Shown one piece after another: positions 4,797 to 11,261 of a stretch of DNA of 21,687 nt. Positions within the stretch are counted from its first letter, which is position 1; each line of letters begins with the position of its first letter. This DNA is from a virus, in the IMG/VR virus record IMGVR_UViG_3300047319_001363, positions 1 to 21,687 of that record; one strand, 5' to 3'. A program made the translations under genes and the position numbers. The notes beneath the pieces are model-generated. The model was given only the letters and a program-made list of their open reading frames with translations. It did no database searches and was not told the origin of the DNA.

Positions 4797-4815
4797 ACTT
4801 AGGAGACGTGGTAAA

Positions 4816-5265
4816 ATGGATATTATTGAGAAGGCTCAGGCGTTGCAGAATCTGGTGGCGGTTTATCGTGACCTTGGCGACATGGAGGCTTTGGATGCCA
4901 TGTTGGCTGCGGTCAGGAAGGCCACCAGTGCAGAGCAGGAGGAGCAGGAGGAGCAGGCGGTTTCACGCGGGAGGCGGACTGGCATCAAGCGTGGACCTTA
5001 CAAGACCAGCGGGATGCGGATGGCGCTGATGGGTTCCGGCGTGATCACGCTGGAGGACTTGGTGCCGCTGGTCGAGCAGCATCAGCATGTCCCGGGCCGC
5101 ACTGTGGAGGCCAAGGGCGGCTGGCTGGCTGGCCAGATGCGCAAGAGCAAGCATGTCTACCGGGAGTGGCCGGATGGCCGCTGGAGTCTGCGCAACGACA
5201 ACTCTCCAGGACCGAAGGAAGTCCAGAAGGACGGACCCAACGGTTCGGCCCCGACCGGGAAGTAA
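4816..5265 (+). CDS. putative DNA-binding phage protein (basic linker plus winged-helix-like C-terminus)
   Basis: A 149-residue protein. Residues 1-45 are helical (IIEKAQALQNLVAVYRDLGD), then comes an acidic, Gln-rich stretch and a basic RGRRTGIKRGPYK segment that resembles an AT-hook-type linker. Residues 80-135 (VITLEDLVPLVEQHQ, then GWLAGQMRKSKHVYREWPDG and RWSL) resemble a small winged helix whose wing ends in a W-x-L strand. DNA binding is therefore plausible, but no family is firmly recognised. The ATG at 4816 is used because TAGGAGA of the second 13-bp repeat lies upstream; an in-frame start at 4765 would run through that repeat. It is the last rightward gene before the convergent terminator. 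Confidence 0.6.
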   Translation: MDIIEKAQALQNLVAVYRDLGDMEALDAMLAAVRKATSAEQEEQEEQAVSRGRRTGIKRGPYKTSGMRMALMGSGVITLEDLVPLVEQHQHVPGRTVEAKGGWLAGQMRKSKHVYREWPDGRWSLRNDNSPGPKEVQKDGPNGSAPTGK

Positions 5266-5276
5266 CTGACAAAAAA

Positions 5277-5312
5277 CAGGGTCCCTGCCCACGGAGACAA
5301 GCAGGGACCCTG
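5277..5312 (-). terminator. strong intrinsic terminator of the leftward sugar operon
   Basis: CAGGGTCCCTGC (5277-5288) and GCAGGGACCCTG (5301-5312) form a perfect 12-bp stem. Read leftward, it is followed directly by TTTTTT, a textbook Rho-independent terminator. It lies 50 bases beyond the stop of the last leftward gene (5362) and close to the stop of the rightward 4816-5265 gene, so it insulates the convergent units. The rightward side has no T-run. Confidence 0.9.
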
Positions 5313-5361
5313 ATGAGGATGCGTAGAGGGACGTTCAATCCAGCGAAGAGTCCGGATCGTA

Positions 5362-5667
5362 TCAGCACTCGGACTTGTTGGATACCCCCTGGGTCAGAAC
5401 CCGGTTGATAACCTGACCGCCCTCGAAGCTGTCGAGATAGACGAACTTCTCGCCGTCATAGATCTTTCTGACAACTCTGGTGTCAGTCATTGGATTGGCG
5501 TTATTCCGGTAGAGGTCCAGGGCGGTTTCCAAGGTGTCCATAATCTGCCCCAGGATGAACTTTGGCGGAGCCTCCGCTAGGGTAGTAGCTGCCACTTGTG
5601 CAGGTTTGGCAGCACTGGCGGCGACCGGAGCCCCGAGGATCAGGCCCAGCAGAGATCTGCGGTTCAT
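5362..5667 (-). CDS. putative exported protein, last gene of sugar operon
   Basis: A 101-residue protein with an N-terminal export signal: MNRRSLLGLILGAPVAASA has a twin-arginine-like RRSLLG followed by a hydrophobic stretch and an AxA cleavage site near residue 19. The mature part has no recognised domain; it contains a helical ILGQIMDTLETALDLYRNN and a strand-rich C-terminus (VVRKIYDGEKFVYLDSFEGG). The ATG overlaps the TGA of the upstream gene (ATGA). It is the final gene before the strong terminator at 5277-5312. An exported protein in an operon for a probable surface sugar is suggestive, but its role is unknown. Confidence 0.6.
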   Translation of the reverse strand: MNRRSLLGLILGAPVAASAAKPAQVAATTLAEAPPKFILGQIMDTLETALDLYRNNANPMTDTRVVRKIYDGEKFVYLDSFEGGQVINRVLTQGVSNKSEC

Positions 5668-5975
5668 GACGGCGTCACCGTTGTGACCGGCTTGTCCGGT
5701 GGCGGTAAGGGATAGGCCGCCGCTCGCTGAGCGAGGGCATCGACCTGGATCATGAACTGCTGGTCCATGTAGGCGCTGCTTTGCAGCGAGACCCTGGGAA
5801 CCCAGGCCGTCATCGGTGCTTGTTTGTTTCTCCAGACTTTCAGCATCAGCGTGTCGAATGGATTGTCGACCTTGATATCGGCAAGGAGGCTGAACTTGGC
5901 CGCCTCGGCGGTGACAATGGGCAGCAGGATCGCTTGGATCTGTTCGAGGCTCTGGCCTGGATCGAATGGGTTCAT
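5664..5975 (-). CDS. hypothetical protein downstream of pseI
   Basis: A 103-residue protein of unknown function. It begins MNPFDPGQSLEQIQAILLPI, contains a long helix (LLPIVTAEAAKFSLLADI) and a central tryptophan-containing segment (LKVWRNKQAPMTAWVPRVSL), and ends in a proline- and threonine-rich tail. The start at 5975 overlaps the pseI stop (ATGA), which argues against the longer in-frame extension into pseI. Its own stop overlaps the start of the exported-protein gene in the same way. Continuous overlaps place it in the operon, but nothing in the sequence suggests an enzymatic role. Confidence 0.55.
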   Translation of the reverse strand: MNPFDPGQSLEQIQAILLPIVTAEAAKFSLLADIKVDNPFDTLMLKVWRNKQAPMTAWVPRVSLQSSAYMDQQFMIQVDALAQRAAAYPLPPPDKPVTTVTPS

Positions 5976-6973
5976 TTCAGTGCATCTCCCCTGCGGTACT
6001 TCATCCCGGCCTTGCGGCCTATCAAGCTGGGCAACAGCTTGCATGGTAACCCATAGCCCGGTCGGATCGAACCGATATTCTCCAGCGAGAACTTCTCGCC
6101 CTTCTTGATGTCCTGGATGGCATAGAGACTCCGCCTGACCTGCCGGGTCGGATTGCTGTCCATCTTGGTCGGCTGCATGGCGGCATAGGTCTGCCTGACC
6201 TGATTAACCATGTGGGCAAAATCCCGTGGTCCCATCGAGAACTCGTCGTCCTCGGACACCACGTCCGGCAGATGGCCGAAGTGCTTCTCGATGATGCAGG
6301 CCCCGACCGCTACTGCTGCAATTGGCGCAAGGCTTCCTTCAGAATGGTCCGACAGTCCGACAACAGATCGTGGAAGCAGTCGCTGCAAGTGTCGGATCCC
6401 GCCAAGGTTAGATGTTTCGATGGTTCCAGGATATTCCGACATACAGTGCAGAAACGCGGCTTTGCCTCCGGAAGCCTGATCCGCGTCTTTGATCTCCTGG
6501 TCATTGCCCATCCCTGTAGAAATGATCATCGGTTTGCCGGTCGAGGCGGCATATTCAATCAATGGAATATCCACCAGTTCCATCGAGGCGATCTTGTAAG
6601 CCGGACAGTTCAACTTTTCCAAATGATCGATAGCCGACATATCGAACACCGAACTGAAGATGGTAATCCCGGAATCCTTGGCCACCCGGTACAGATCCGG
6701 ATGCCAGTCGAATGGGGTATGCGCCTTCTTGTATAGCTCCCACAGGGTCCGGCCCTTCCACAGCCCCTCCTGCACGATGAAGTCAGGCTTGTTCAGTTCG
6801 AGCGTAATGGTCTGCGGCTCATAGCACTGGGTCTTGATCGCCGAGGCCTTGGCTAATTTGGCCATCCGGATGATCTTCTTGGCGTTATCCAATGAGCCGC
6901 CATGGTTGCAGCTCATCTCGGCAATCACATAGGGCGGAAACTTCGGCCCGATATTGACCTTGTCGATCTTCAT
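5972..6973 (-). CDS. pseI: pseudaminic acid synthase (PseI, NeuB family)
   Basis: A 333-residue protein matching NeuB-type nonulosonic acid synthases, which condense a 6-deoxy-diacetamido-hexose with phosphoenolpyruvate. The TIM-barrel motifs are present: VIAEMSCNHGGSL (16-28), YKIASMELVDIPLI (126-139), KPMIISTGM (147-155), LSDHSEG with H210 and EKHF with H231, the two histidines expected to bind the metal. A C-terminal SAF/antifreeze-like domain runs from about 280 (RRSLYAIQDIKKGE ... SIRPGYGL). LWKGRTLWELYKKAHTPFDW and the C-terminal segment resemble Campylobacter PseI more than NeuB or LegI. The ATG overlaps the upstream stop (TGATG) with GAAGGGGA before it. Full length and intact; the substrate stereochemistry is inferred from similarity and the neighbouring PseB. 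Confidence 0.92.
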   Translation of the reverse strand: MKIDKVNIGPKFPPYVIAEMSCNHGGSLDNAKKIIRMAKLAKASAIKTQCYEPQTITLELNKPDFIVQEGLWKGRTLWELYKKAHTPFDWHPDLYRVAKDSGITIFSSVFDMSAIDHLEKLNCPAYKIASMELVDIPLIEYAASTGKPMIISTGMGNDQEIKDADQASGGKAAFLHCMSEYPGTIETSNLGGIRHLQRLLPRSVVGLSDHSEGSLAPIAAVAVGACIIEKHFGHLPDVVSEDDEFSMGPRDFAHMVNQVRQTYAAMQPTKMDSNPTRQVRRSLYAIQDIKKGEKFSLENIGSIRPGYGLPCKLLPSLIGRKAGMKYRRGDALK

Positions 6974-7161
6974 CAATTCCCCTTCGGGTCATCTCTGAGC
7001 TTTATCAACTCGGCGATCACCGTATCGAGACTGCCTCGTGGAAGGACAATCTGTTTGACGAAGCAGTCGTCCTCGTCATAGGCGGCAAAGTGAATGCCGT
7101 CGCACTCATCGCAGGTGAAAATCTGGACACGAACACAGTCCTCATCGATTTGCAGGATCAT
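6973..7161 (-). CDS. small paired-cysteine protein, paralog A
   Basis: A 62-residue protein with VQIFTCDECDGIHFAAYDED near the N-terminus and a C-terminal helix (SLDTVIAELIKLRDD). It is clearly related to the upstream gene at 7162-7362: both share [F/L]CD.C..IH.A.Y, a short strand, and a D-[T/A]-VI-E-[L/M]-[I/M]-K-[L/I]-RD helix. The single CxxC could bind metal in a dimer or act in redox chemistry; no function is known to me. The ATG immediately follows the stop of the paralog, and its stop overlaps the pseI start. The tandem pair inside the sugar operon probably arose by duplication. Confidence 0.65.
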   Translation of the reverse strand: MILQIDEDCVRVQIFTCDECDGIHFAAYDEDDCFVKQIVLPRGSLDTVIAELIKLRDDPKGN

Positions 7162-7362
7162 TCAATCCTCCTTTAGATTCAATTGATCCCGGATCTTCAT
7201 CATCTCGACAATGACAGCGTTAAGATCGTCCCGTCGAATCAAGGCCTGTCCTCGCAGGGTCTCATCCGGTGCATACATGGCGACGTGGATATCGGCGCAA
7301 CTGTCGCACAGGAATACCGTGATATGACAGTCGTTGGCTTTAGCTTTGAATGGAATGTCCAT
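7162..7362 (-). CDS. small paired-cysteine protein, paralog B
   Basis: A 66-residue protein, ITVFLCDSCADIHVAMYAPD followed by a helix DDLNAVIVEMMKIRDQLN. It aligns end to end with the adjacent 6973-7161 product, conserving the CDxC pair, IHxAxY and the C-terminal helix, so the two are tandem paralogs. Divergence is considerable, so the duplication is not recent or the pair was inherited together. The ATG at 7362 shares its first base with the stop of the upstream gene; the longer in-frame start at 7401 would lie inside that gene. Role unknown; it could form a heterodimer with its paralog. Confidence 0.65.
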   Translation of the reverse strand: MDIPFKAKANDCHITVFLCDSCADIHVAMYAPDETLRGQALIRRDDLNAVIVEMMKIRDQLNLKED

Positions 7363-7622
7363 CAGCCCTCCTTCAGCGCGGCATCGATCATGTCCATCCA
7401 CCGCTCCGCCGTCATGTCATGCTCGTAGGTGTCGTTGCCCGCCAGCAGCATCTCTTCGGTTGGCACCCGCATCTCGAACAGGCAGGCCCTGGCGATCATC
7501 TTGACCCGGCCCTGGTCCAGGAAGTCCAGTTCTTCGTATCTGGGTGCCCCCTCCGGAGCGTTGACCTTCCAGATGGCCATTGCCACCCGCTCGATCATGG
7601 TCGGTTCCACTGGTTCGTCCAT
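7362..7622 (-). CDS. conserved small phage protein (W..MIDAAL type)
   Basis: An 86-residue helical protein starting MDEPVEPTMIERVAMAIWKV and ending ERWMDMIDAALKEG. An N-terminal ERVAxAIW helix, a central R..ARA...MR.PT.EML and the terminal W..MIDAAL recur in small uncharacterised proteins of phages and their proteobacterial hosts, often in several copies per genome. The function is unknown. The start at 7622 has GGAGG directly upstream and is preferred over 7637. Its first 206 bases overlap, in another frame, the C-terminal end of the upstream 7417-8103 frame; this gene has the more natural protein sequence there. Confidence 0.7.
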   Translation of the reverse strand: MDEPVEPTMIERVAMAIWKVNAPEGAPRYEELDFLDQGRVKMIARACLFEMRVPTEEMLLAGNDTYEHDMTAERWMDMIDAALKEG

Positions 7623-8103
7623 CTTTCCTCCAGTCATCGATGTTGAACTTGCTCATGCCGATCAGCCGTTCCTGCGGCACCCACCAGCCCGACGAGTCGT
7701 TCTTCTTGTCGTAGGTCCAGAACTCGTGGCGCATGGTATCCTTCAGCATCATCCACCCGGCGATGACGAAGGTAAAACCGCGCCGTGGCGTGATCACCAG
7801 GACATAGGGCCGCTCCATGTCGGTATCGCTGGGATTGGTGATCAGATGGCCGCTTGCCACGGGCGTCGAGCGGATCTGCACCCCGAGAACATCCGGAGCC
7901 TTGTAGCTGCCGTTGGTCGGCTGCCAATAGACGCCATACTGCTTGGCCAGCATCTGCTCGGCATTAGCTCCGTCGATGTCACAGGACCAGTCGGACTTGG
8001 CGGCTTCGAGCCGGTTTGGCGAGCCACGCTCCAGCGAAGCGATACGGCGGTCAACACCACAGATGGCTCCGATCCGCAGTTCTGTCGGTGTGGCATCGAT
8101 CAT
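7417..8103 (-). CDS. conserved phage protein of unknown function with read-through C-terminus
   Basis: A 228-residue frame. Residues 1-159 look like a real domain: a GVYWQPTNG segment, KAPDVLGVQIRST (69-81), PYVLVITPRRGFTFVIAGWM (99-118), and GWWVPQERLIGM near 139-150. The pattern DVxGxxIR ... YVLV ... F.I.GW ... VPQE.L recurs in uncharacterised phage proteins and could reflect a degenerate PD-(D/E)XK-like fold, which is only a guess. After residue 160 the frame runs for 206 bases over the 7362-7622 gene, with Gly/Arg/Asp-rich shadow-like sequence, so the natural stop may have been lost. The ATG at 8103 is used; a GTG at 8121 overlapping the upstream stop (GTGA) is a good alternative. Confidence 0.55.
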   Translation of the reverse strand: MIDATPTELRIGAICGVDRRIASLERGSPNRLEAAKSDWSCDIDGANAEQMLAKQYGVYWQPTNGSYKAPDVLGVQIRSTPVASGHLITNPSDTDMERPYVLVITPRRGFTFVIAGWMMLKDTMRHEFWTYDKKNDSSGWWVPQERLIGMSKFNIDDWRKDGRTSGTDHDRAGGNGHLEGQRSGGGTQIRRTGLPGPGPGQDDRQGLPVRDAGANRRDAAGGQRHLRA

Positions 8104-8117
8104 GATCCTGTCTTCGG

Positions 8118-9248
8118 TCACTGGAGCGAGTCCCCTACTTCCTTGAAGATCTGACGCATGATCTTTCGCTGCTTCCTGTTGGGCGAATACGAGCAGACCT
8201 CGAAGGTCATCAGGTCGCAATCCTCCAGCGTTTCCGCTATTGGATGCACATCTGGCATGTTGAACACCCGATGTAGTGGCGGTGCGTAGCCCTCACGCAA
8301 CGGCAGACCGAAGCTGTTGATGCGGGCAACGAACTGCCGACGATCCCAATGCCAGATCTTGGCGGCCCAGATGTAATAGACATGATGGCAACCGTCCCGC
8401 TCGACCGGCGGATGGATGTTCGGATAGTCGAACACCATGTCGGTCAGCTCTAACGCCAGCTCCCTGCGATTCTCGATGATACCCGGACCTTTGCTCAACT
8501 GCGCCGAGGCCAGAGCCGCAATCGGCTCCGTCATTCTGAGGTTCAGACCCATGATCCCAGGCCGCAGCTCGCCGTGATTGACGGCATCTCTTACCTTGAG
8601 GGCGAGGTCGTCGTCGTCGCTGACGACGATTCCTCCTTCCCCAGTCTGGAGATGTTTATGAATGTTAAGGCTAAACACACCAAGATGGCCGACAGTGCCA
8701 GCGTAATGATCACCGACTTTGGCAAACGGACTCTGCGCATTGTCTTCGATCATCCAGACTTTGTTGTGGTCACACCAACGTCTTATCTCTTCGAGATAAG
8801 CCGGATGACCGAACAGGTTGGTGACGATAACAGCTTTTGGCTTTCCCTTCGAACCGCCGATCTGCTTAAGATCCATGGAGAATGTAACAGGCTCGATATC
8901 GATGAATTCTACATTTGCTCCAAGGATTTTAGCGCAGGATGCCGTGGCACTCATGGTGGTGGCAGGGCACCAGACCCTATCTCCGGGCCCAATGCCGACC
9001 GCCATGCATGCCGCCATCAACCCCGATGTGGCAGAATTACAGGGCACGGCATGTCGTACACCGAACGTAGATTGCCACTCGTCTGCGAGGCGCTGAACCC
9101 AATAGCCACCAGCATGATGACCACCAAGATAACCACTAAAAGGACGGCCCAAGGTCGATAGTACATAGCTCCTCTCCAGCCAGTTGCGGGTCTCGAACGG
9201 CTTCAGCACCCCAAGCTTGCTCTTCAACTTCGGCCCTAGTTTGTGCAT
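8118..9248 (-). CDS. DegT/DnrJ/EryC1/StrS-family sugar aminotransferase
   Basis: A 376-residue PLP enzyme. Motifs: CNSATSGLMAACMAVGI (70-86), WCPATTMSATA (93-103), MIEDNAQS with D169 facing the PLP ring nitrogen, and SLNIHKHLQTGEGG with K198 as the Schiff-base lysine. This family transfers an amino group to nucleotide-linked keto sugars. In a pseudaminic acid pathway it could act as PseC on the 4-keto product of PseB; its N-terminus (SGYLGGHHAGGYWV) is unlike classical PseC, so another keto-sugar is possible. The start at 9248 overlaps the end of the upstream reductase gene by 13 bases; the ribosome-binding site is weak. Longer in-frame extensions into that gene are rejected as shadow. Confidence 0.88.
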   Translation of the reverse strand: MHKLGPKLKSKLGVLKPFETRNWLERSYVLSTLGRPFSGYLGGHHAGGYWVQRLADEWQSTFGVRHAVPCNSATSGLMAACMAVGIGPGDRVWCPATTMSATASCAKILGANVEFIDIEPVTFSMDLKQIGGSKGKPKAVIVTNLFGHPAYLEEIRRWCDHNKVWMIEDNAQSPFAKVGDHYAGTVGHLGVFSLNIHKHLQTGEGGIVVSDDDDLALKVRDAVNHGELRPGIMGLNLRMTEPIAALASAQLSKGPGIIENRRELALELTDMVFDYPNIHPPVERDGCHHVYYIWAAKIWHWDRRQFVARINSFGLPLREGYAPPLHRVFNMPDVHPIAETLEDCDLMTFEVCSYSPNRKQRKIMRQIFKEVGDSLQ

Positions 9249-10087
9249 CGTATGCTCTGGCACATCCTGGCGATGTCCTGCTCCATGTTCGGCAGGGTAA
9301 AGCCGAACTTGCTCTCGACCCTGGTCAGGTCCAGCCTTGTGTCGAGCGGACGTGGAATCCGCCCTGGGATACCGACCGACTCCACCGGTCGCAGCCCCTT
9401 CAGGCTGTGGCCGAGGCCGTTGGCCAACAGCGCGGCAAACTTGGCTTTCGACATGCCGCTGGAAGAACCGAGATTGAAGGTGCCGGTTCGTGGCGTGTTG
9501 GCCATGGCCACCAGCCGTTCCGCCAAGGTCTGAGCCCACAGCGGACTGAACATGGCATCGGTATAGACATTGAACTCGACGCCTGACTTCAGCTTGCCGA
9601 TCATGAAATCGGCCAGACTGCTCCTGGCCGGTGATCGCGCCGTGCCATAGAAATTGGTCCGCACGATCAGGTGGTTCTGCACCTTGGCGGCGGCAAACTC
9701 GCCCATGAACTTGCTCATGCCGTACATATTGATGGGATTCTCGCTCTTGGAATGCTCGCGGTGCGGGCCGTTGCCGGAGTACACCATGTCGGTTGATATA
9801 TAAATCAACCGGCAGTTCCCCGGCATGTGAGCAGCGATGTTCTCCACCATGCCGCAGTTGTAGAGTACCGCCTTGTTCGGATCCTTCTCGCACTCATCGA
9901 TGTCGGTCAGCGCCGCAGCATGAACGATCATCTGCGGCGCTGTTTTTGCCATCCACGTCCTGACGCTGTCCCAGTCGGTCAGATCGCAACTGCTTCTGGC
10001 CAAGCCCTCGACAGTGCCAAGCCTGGAGAATGCCATCTTCAGGTACGGCCCCAGCAGCCCGGTGTCGCCCGTGACCAGGATCCTCAT
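9236..10087 (-). CDS. RmlD-like NAD(P)-dependent sugar reductase (extended SDR)
   Basis: A 283-residue short-chain dehydrogenase. The nucleotide-binding motif is VTGDTGLLG (5-13); IVHAAALTDIDECEKDP (54-70) is characteristic of dTDP-4-dehydrorhamnose reductases (RmlD) and methionine adenosyltransferase beta-type proteins; STD (98-100) and MYGMSK with Y122 and K126 give the catalytic triad. Substrate choice in this family cannot be read from sequence. It is not part of the standard pseudaminic pathway, so it may reduce a keto group to give a variant sugar or make a separate deoxysugar. The ATG at 10087 has CAGGAG upstream, somewhat distant. The C-terminus overlaps the aminotransferase start by 13 bases. 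Confidence 0.85.
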   Translation of the reverse strand: MRILVTGDTGLLGPYLKMAFSRLGTVEGLARSSCDLTDWDSVRTWMAKTAPQMIVHAAALTDIDECEKDPNKAVLYNCGMVENIAAHMPGNCRLIYISTDMVYSGNGPHREHSKSENPINMYGMSKFMGEFAAAKVQNHLIVRTNFYGTARSPARSSLADFMIGKLKSGVEFNVYTDAMFSPLWAQTLAERLVAMANTPRTGTFNLGSSSGMSKAKFAALLANGLGHSLKGLRPVESVGIPGRIPRPLDTRLDLTRVESKFGFTLPNMEQDIARMCQSIRCTN

Positions 10088-10104
10088 GTCCGTGTCAGCT
10101 CCTG

Positions 10105-10311
10105 TTACTTGGCGAGGTGGGTCCAGATCTTGCCGATCCGGTTGTCGTACTTCTGGATGTGGTTGATGACGCGACCGGATTCCCTGGGTGCCTCGCGAAC
10201 GGCGATGGCCAACAGCTCCATCCACTTGTCGTTGTTCCTGACCCTGATCTTGGCCATCCGGTCGATCAGGCTGCGCTTGGTCTTCGGTAACTCTTTGCGC
10301 TTCGTTCTCAT
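10105..10311 (-). CDS. hypothetical small basic protein between pseB and reductase genes
   Basis: A 68-residue protein. The first 20 residues are strongly basic (MRTKRKELPKTKRSLIDRMA); the rest reads RVRNNDKWMELLAIAVREAP and then a helix ending INHIQKYDNRIGKIWTHLAK. The NN(x)xWM..L..A...AP motif followed by I...D..I..L seems familiar from small proteins beside surface-sugar gene clusters, but I cannot name a family. The ATG overlaps the pseB stop (ATGA), supporting coupled translation and this start over the in-frame one at 10344. No catalytic or export signature is visible. It could be a scaffold or regulator of the pathway enzymes, which is speculation. Confidence 0.6.
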   Translation of the reverse strand: MRTKRKELPKTKRSLIDRMAKIRVRNNDKWMELLAIAVREAPRESGRVINHIQKYDNRIGKIWTHLAK

Positions 10312-11261
10312 AACATCCCTCTCAGTTGTTCGATGGTTAACCAATCGACATTAGTGTCGCTGGTGTAGCGCCATCCTGGAGGCACACGATTCTCGTAGTC
10401 TCTTTTTTTATGTCCAGGCTGGTCGATGCAGTAGAAGTTTGCGAAATCGGTTGTGTTCAGGCTTTCGTCTTCGGTGATCAGTGTCTCGTGGATTTTTTCT
10501 CCAGGTCTGATGCCGGTGTTGAATTCCAGAAATCCGTAATCGTCGCAAACAGCAACTGCAAGATCTCTGATTCTAATCGATGGAATCTTCGGTATGAGAA
10601 TCTTCGAGTGAATTCCGACACTAGCCAACTCCTCTGCGTAGAGGACCAGCTTAACGCTCTGATCCATGGTGATCCAGAACCGCGTCATTCTTTCATCGGT
10701 AACCTTGAGGACTTTGCCCTCCGCCTTTCGCTTCTTAAATAATGGAAGAACAGAACCCCGCGAACCGGCAACATTGCCATATCGCACAACATTGTAATGG
10801 CACCCGCCAGCGGCCAAGGCATTCGCTGCGACAAATATCTTTTCCGCTGCAAGCTTCGATGCACCATAAAGGTTGATTGGATTAACGGCCTTATCTGTCG
10901 ATAGTGCGACAACTCGCTGGACCTTAGCTCTGAGCGAAGCCTTAACCACATTCTCAGCCCCTGTGACATTGGTGGCGATGCATTCGGTTGGATTGTACTC
11001 GGCGGTCGGCACGATCTTCAGCGCGGCGGCATGGATCACGGTATCGATGCCACGCATTGCCATCTCCAGACGGTCGAGGTCGCGGACATCGCCAATGAAG
11101 AAGCGCAATCGCTCGTCGTTGAAGCTATGCGCCATCTCCTCCTGGGTATGTTCGCCCCTGGAGTAGATTGCGATTCGCTCGACACTCGGATCCTTGAGTA
11201 TCCGACTGGCGAAGGCTTGGCCGAACGAGCCTGAGCCGCCAGTGATCAGGACGGATTTCAT
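10308..11261 (-). CDS. pseB: UDP-N-acetylglucosamine 4,6-dehydratase/5-epimerase (PseB)
   Basis: A 317-residue extended SDR enzyme that matches PseB/FlaA1, which converts UDP-GlcNAc to UDP-2-acetamido-2,6-dideoxy-beta-L-arabino-hexos-4-ulose, the first step to pseudaminic acid. Motifs: TGGSGSFG (7-14), IYSRGE (32-37), IGDVRD (56-61), LKIVPTAEYNP (81-91), LSTDKAVNPINLYGASK (120-136). T122, D123, K124 and Y132 correspond with a constant offset to the T131, D132, K133 and Y141 catalytic residues reported for Helicobacter FlaA1. VRYGNVAGSRGSV and RMTRFWI follow as expected. Length is close to the family norm and the protein looks intact. Its ATG overlaps the stop of the upstream fusion gene (ATGA). 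It supplies the 4-keto substrate for an aminotransferase. Confidence 0.92.
   Translation of the reverse strand: MKSVLITGGSGSFGQAFASRILKDPSVERIAIYSRGEHTQEEMAHSFNDERLRFFIGDVRDLDRLEMAMRGIDTVIHAAALKIVPTAEYNPTECIATNVTGAENVVKASLRAKVQRVVALSTDKAVNPINLYGASKLAAEKIFVAANALAAGGCHYNVVRYGNVAGSRGSVLPLFKKRKAEGKVLKVTDERMTRFWITMDQSVKLVLYAEELASVGIHSKILIPKIPSIRIRDLAVAVCDDYGFLEFNTGIRPGEKIHETLITEDESLNTTDFANFYCIDQPGHKKRDYENRVPPGWRYTSDTNVDWLTIEQLRGML

Larger units (their letters stand above)
4511..4806 (+). repeat. pair of 13-bp direct repeats flanking a 270-base segment
   Basis: TGAACTTAGGAGA occurs exactly at 4511-4523 and 4794-4806. Each copy begins with a stop codon and contains a ribosome-binding site. After the second copy an ATG opens the 4816 gene; after the first, the ATG at 4538 is followed at once by TAG. 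The arrangement suggests a duplication of a gene boundary, or an inserted or decayed segment between the copies. Confidence 0.5.

Noticed and set aside
4649-5029. 126-codon rightward frame
   Set aside because: Overlaps the 4816-5265 gene out of frame and has a Trp/Arg-rich composition typical of a shadow.
5972-6973. PseI as a sialic acid (NeuB) or legionaminic acid synthase
   Set aside because: The segments after residue 70 and the C-terminal RRSLYAIQDIKKGE...SIRPGYGL fit PseI best, and the neighbouring PseB belongs to the pseudaminic route. Kept only as an alternative.
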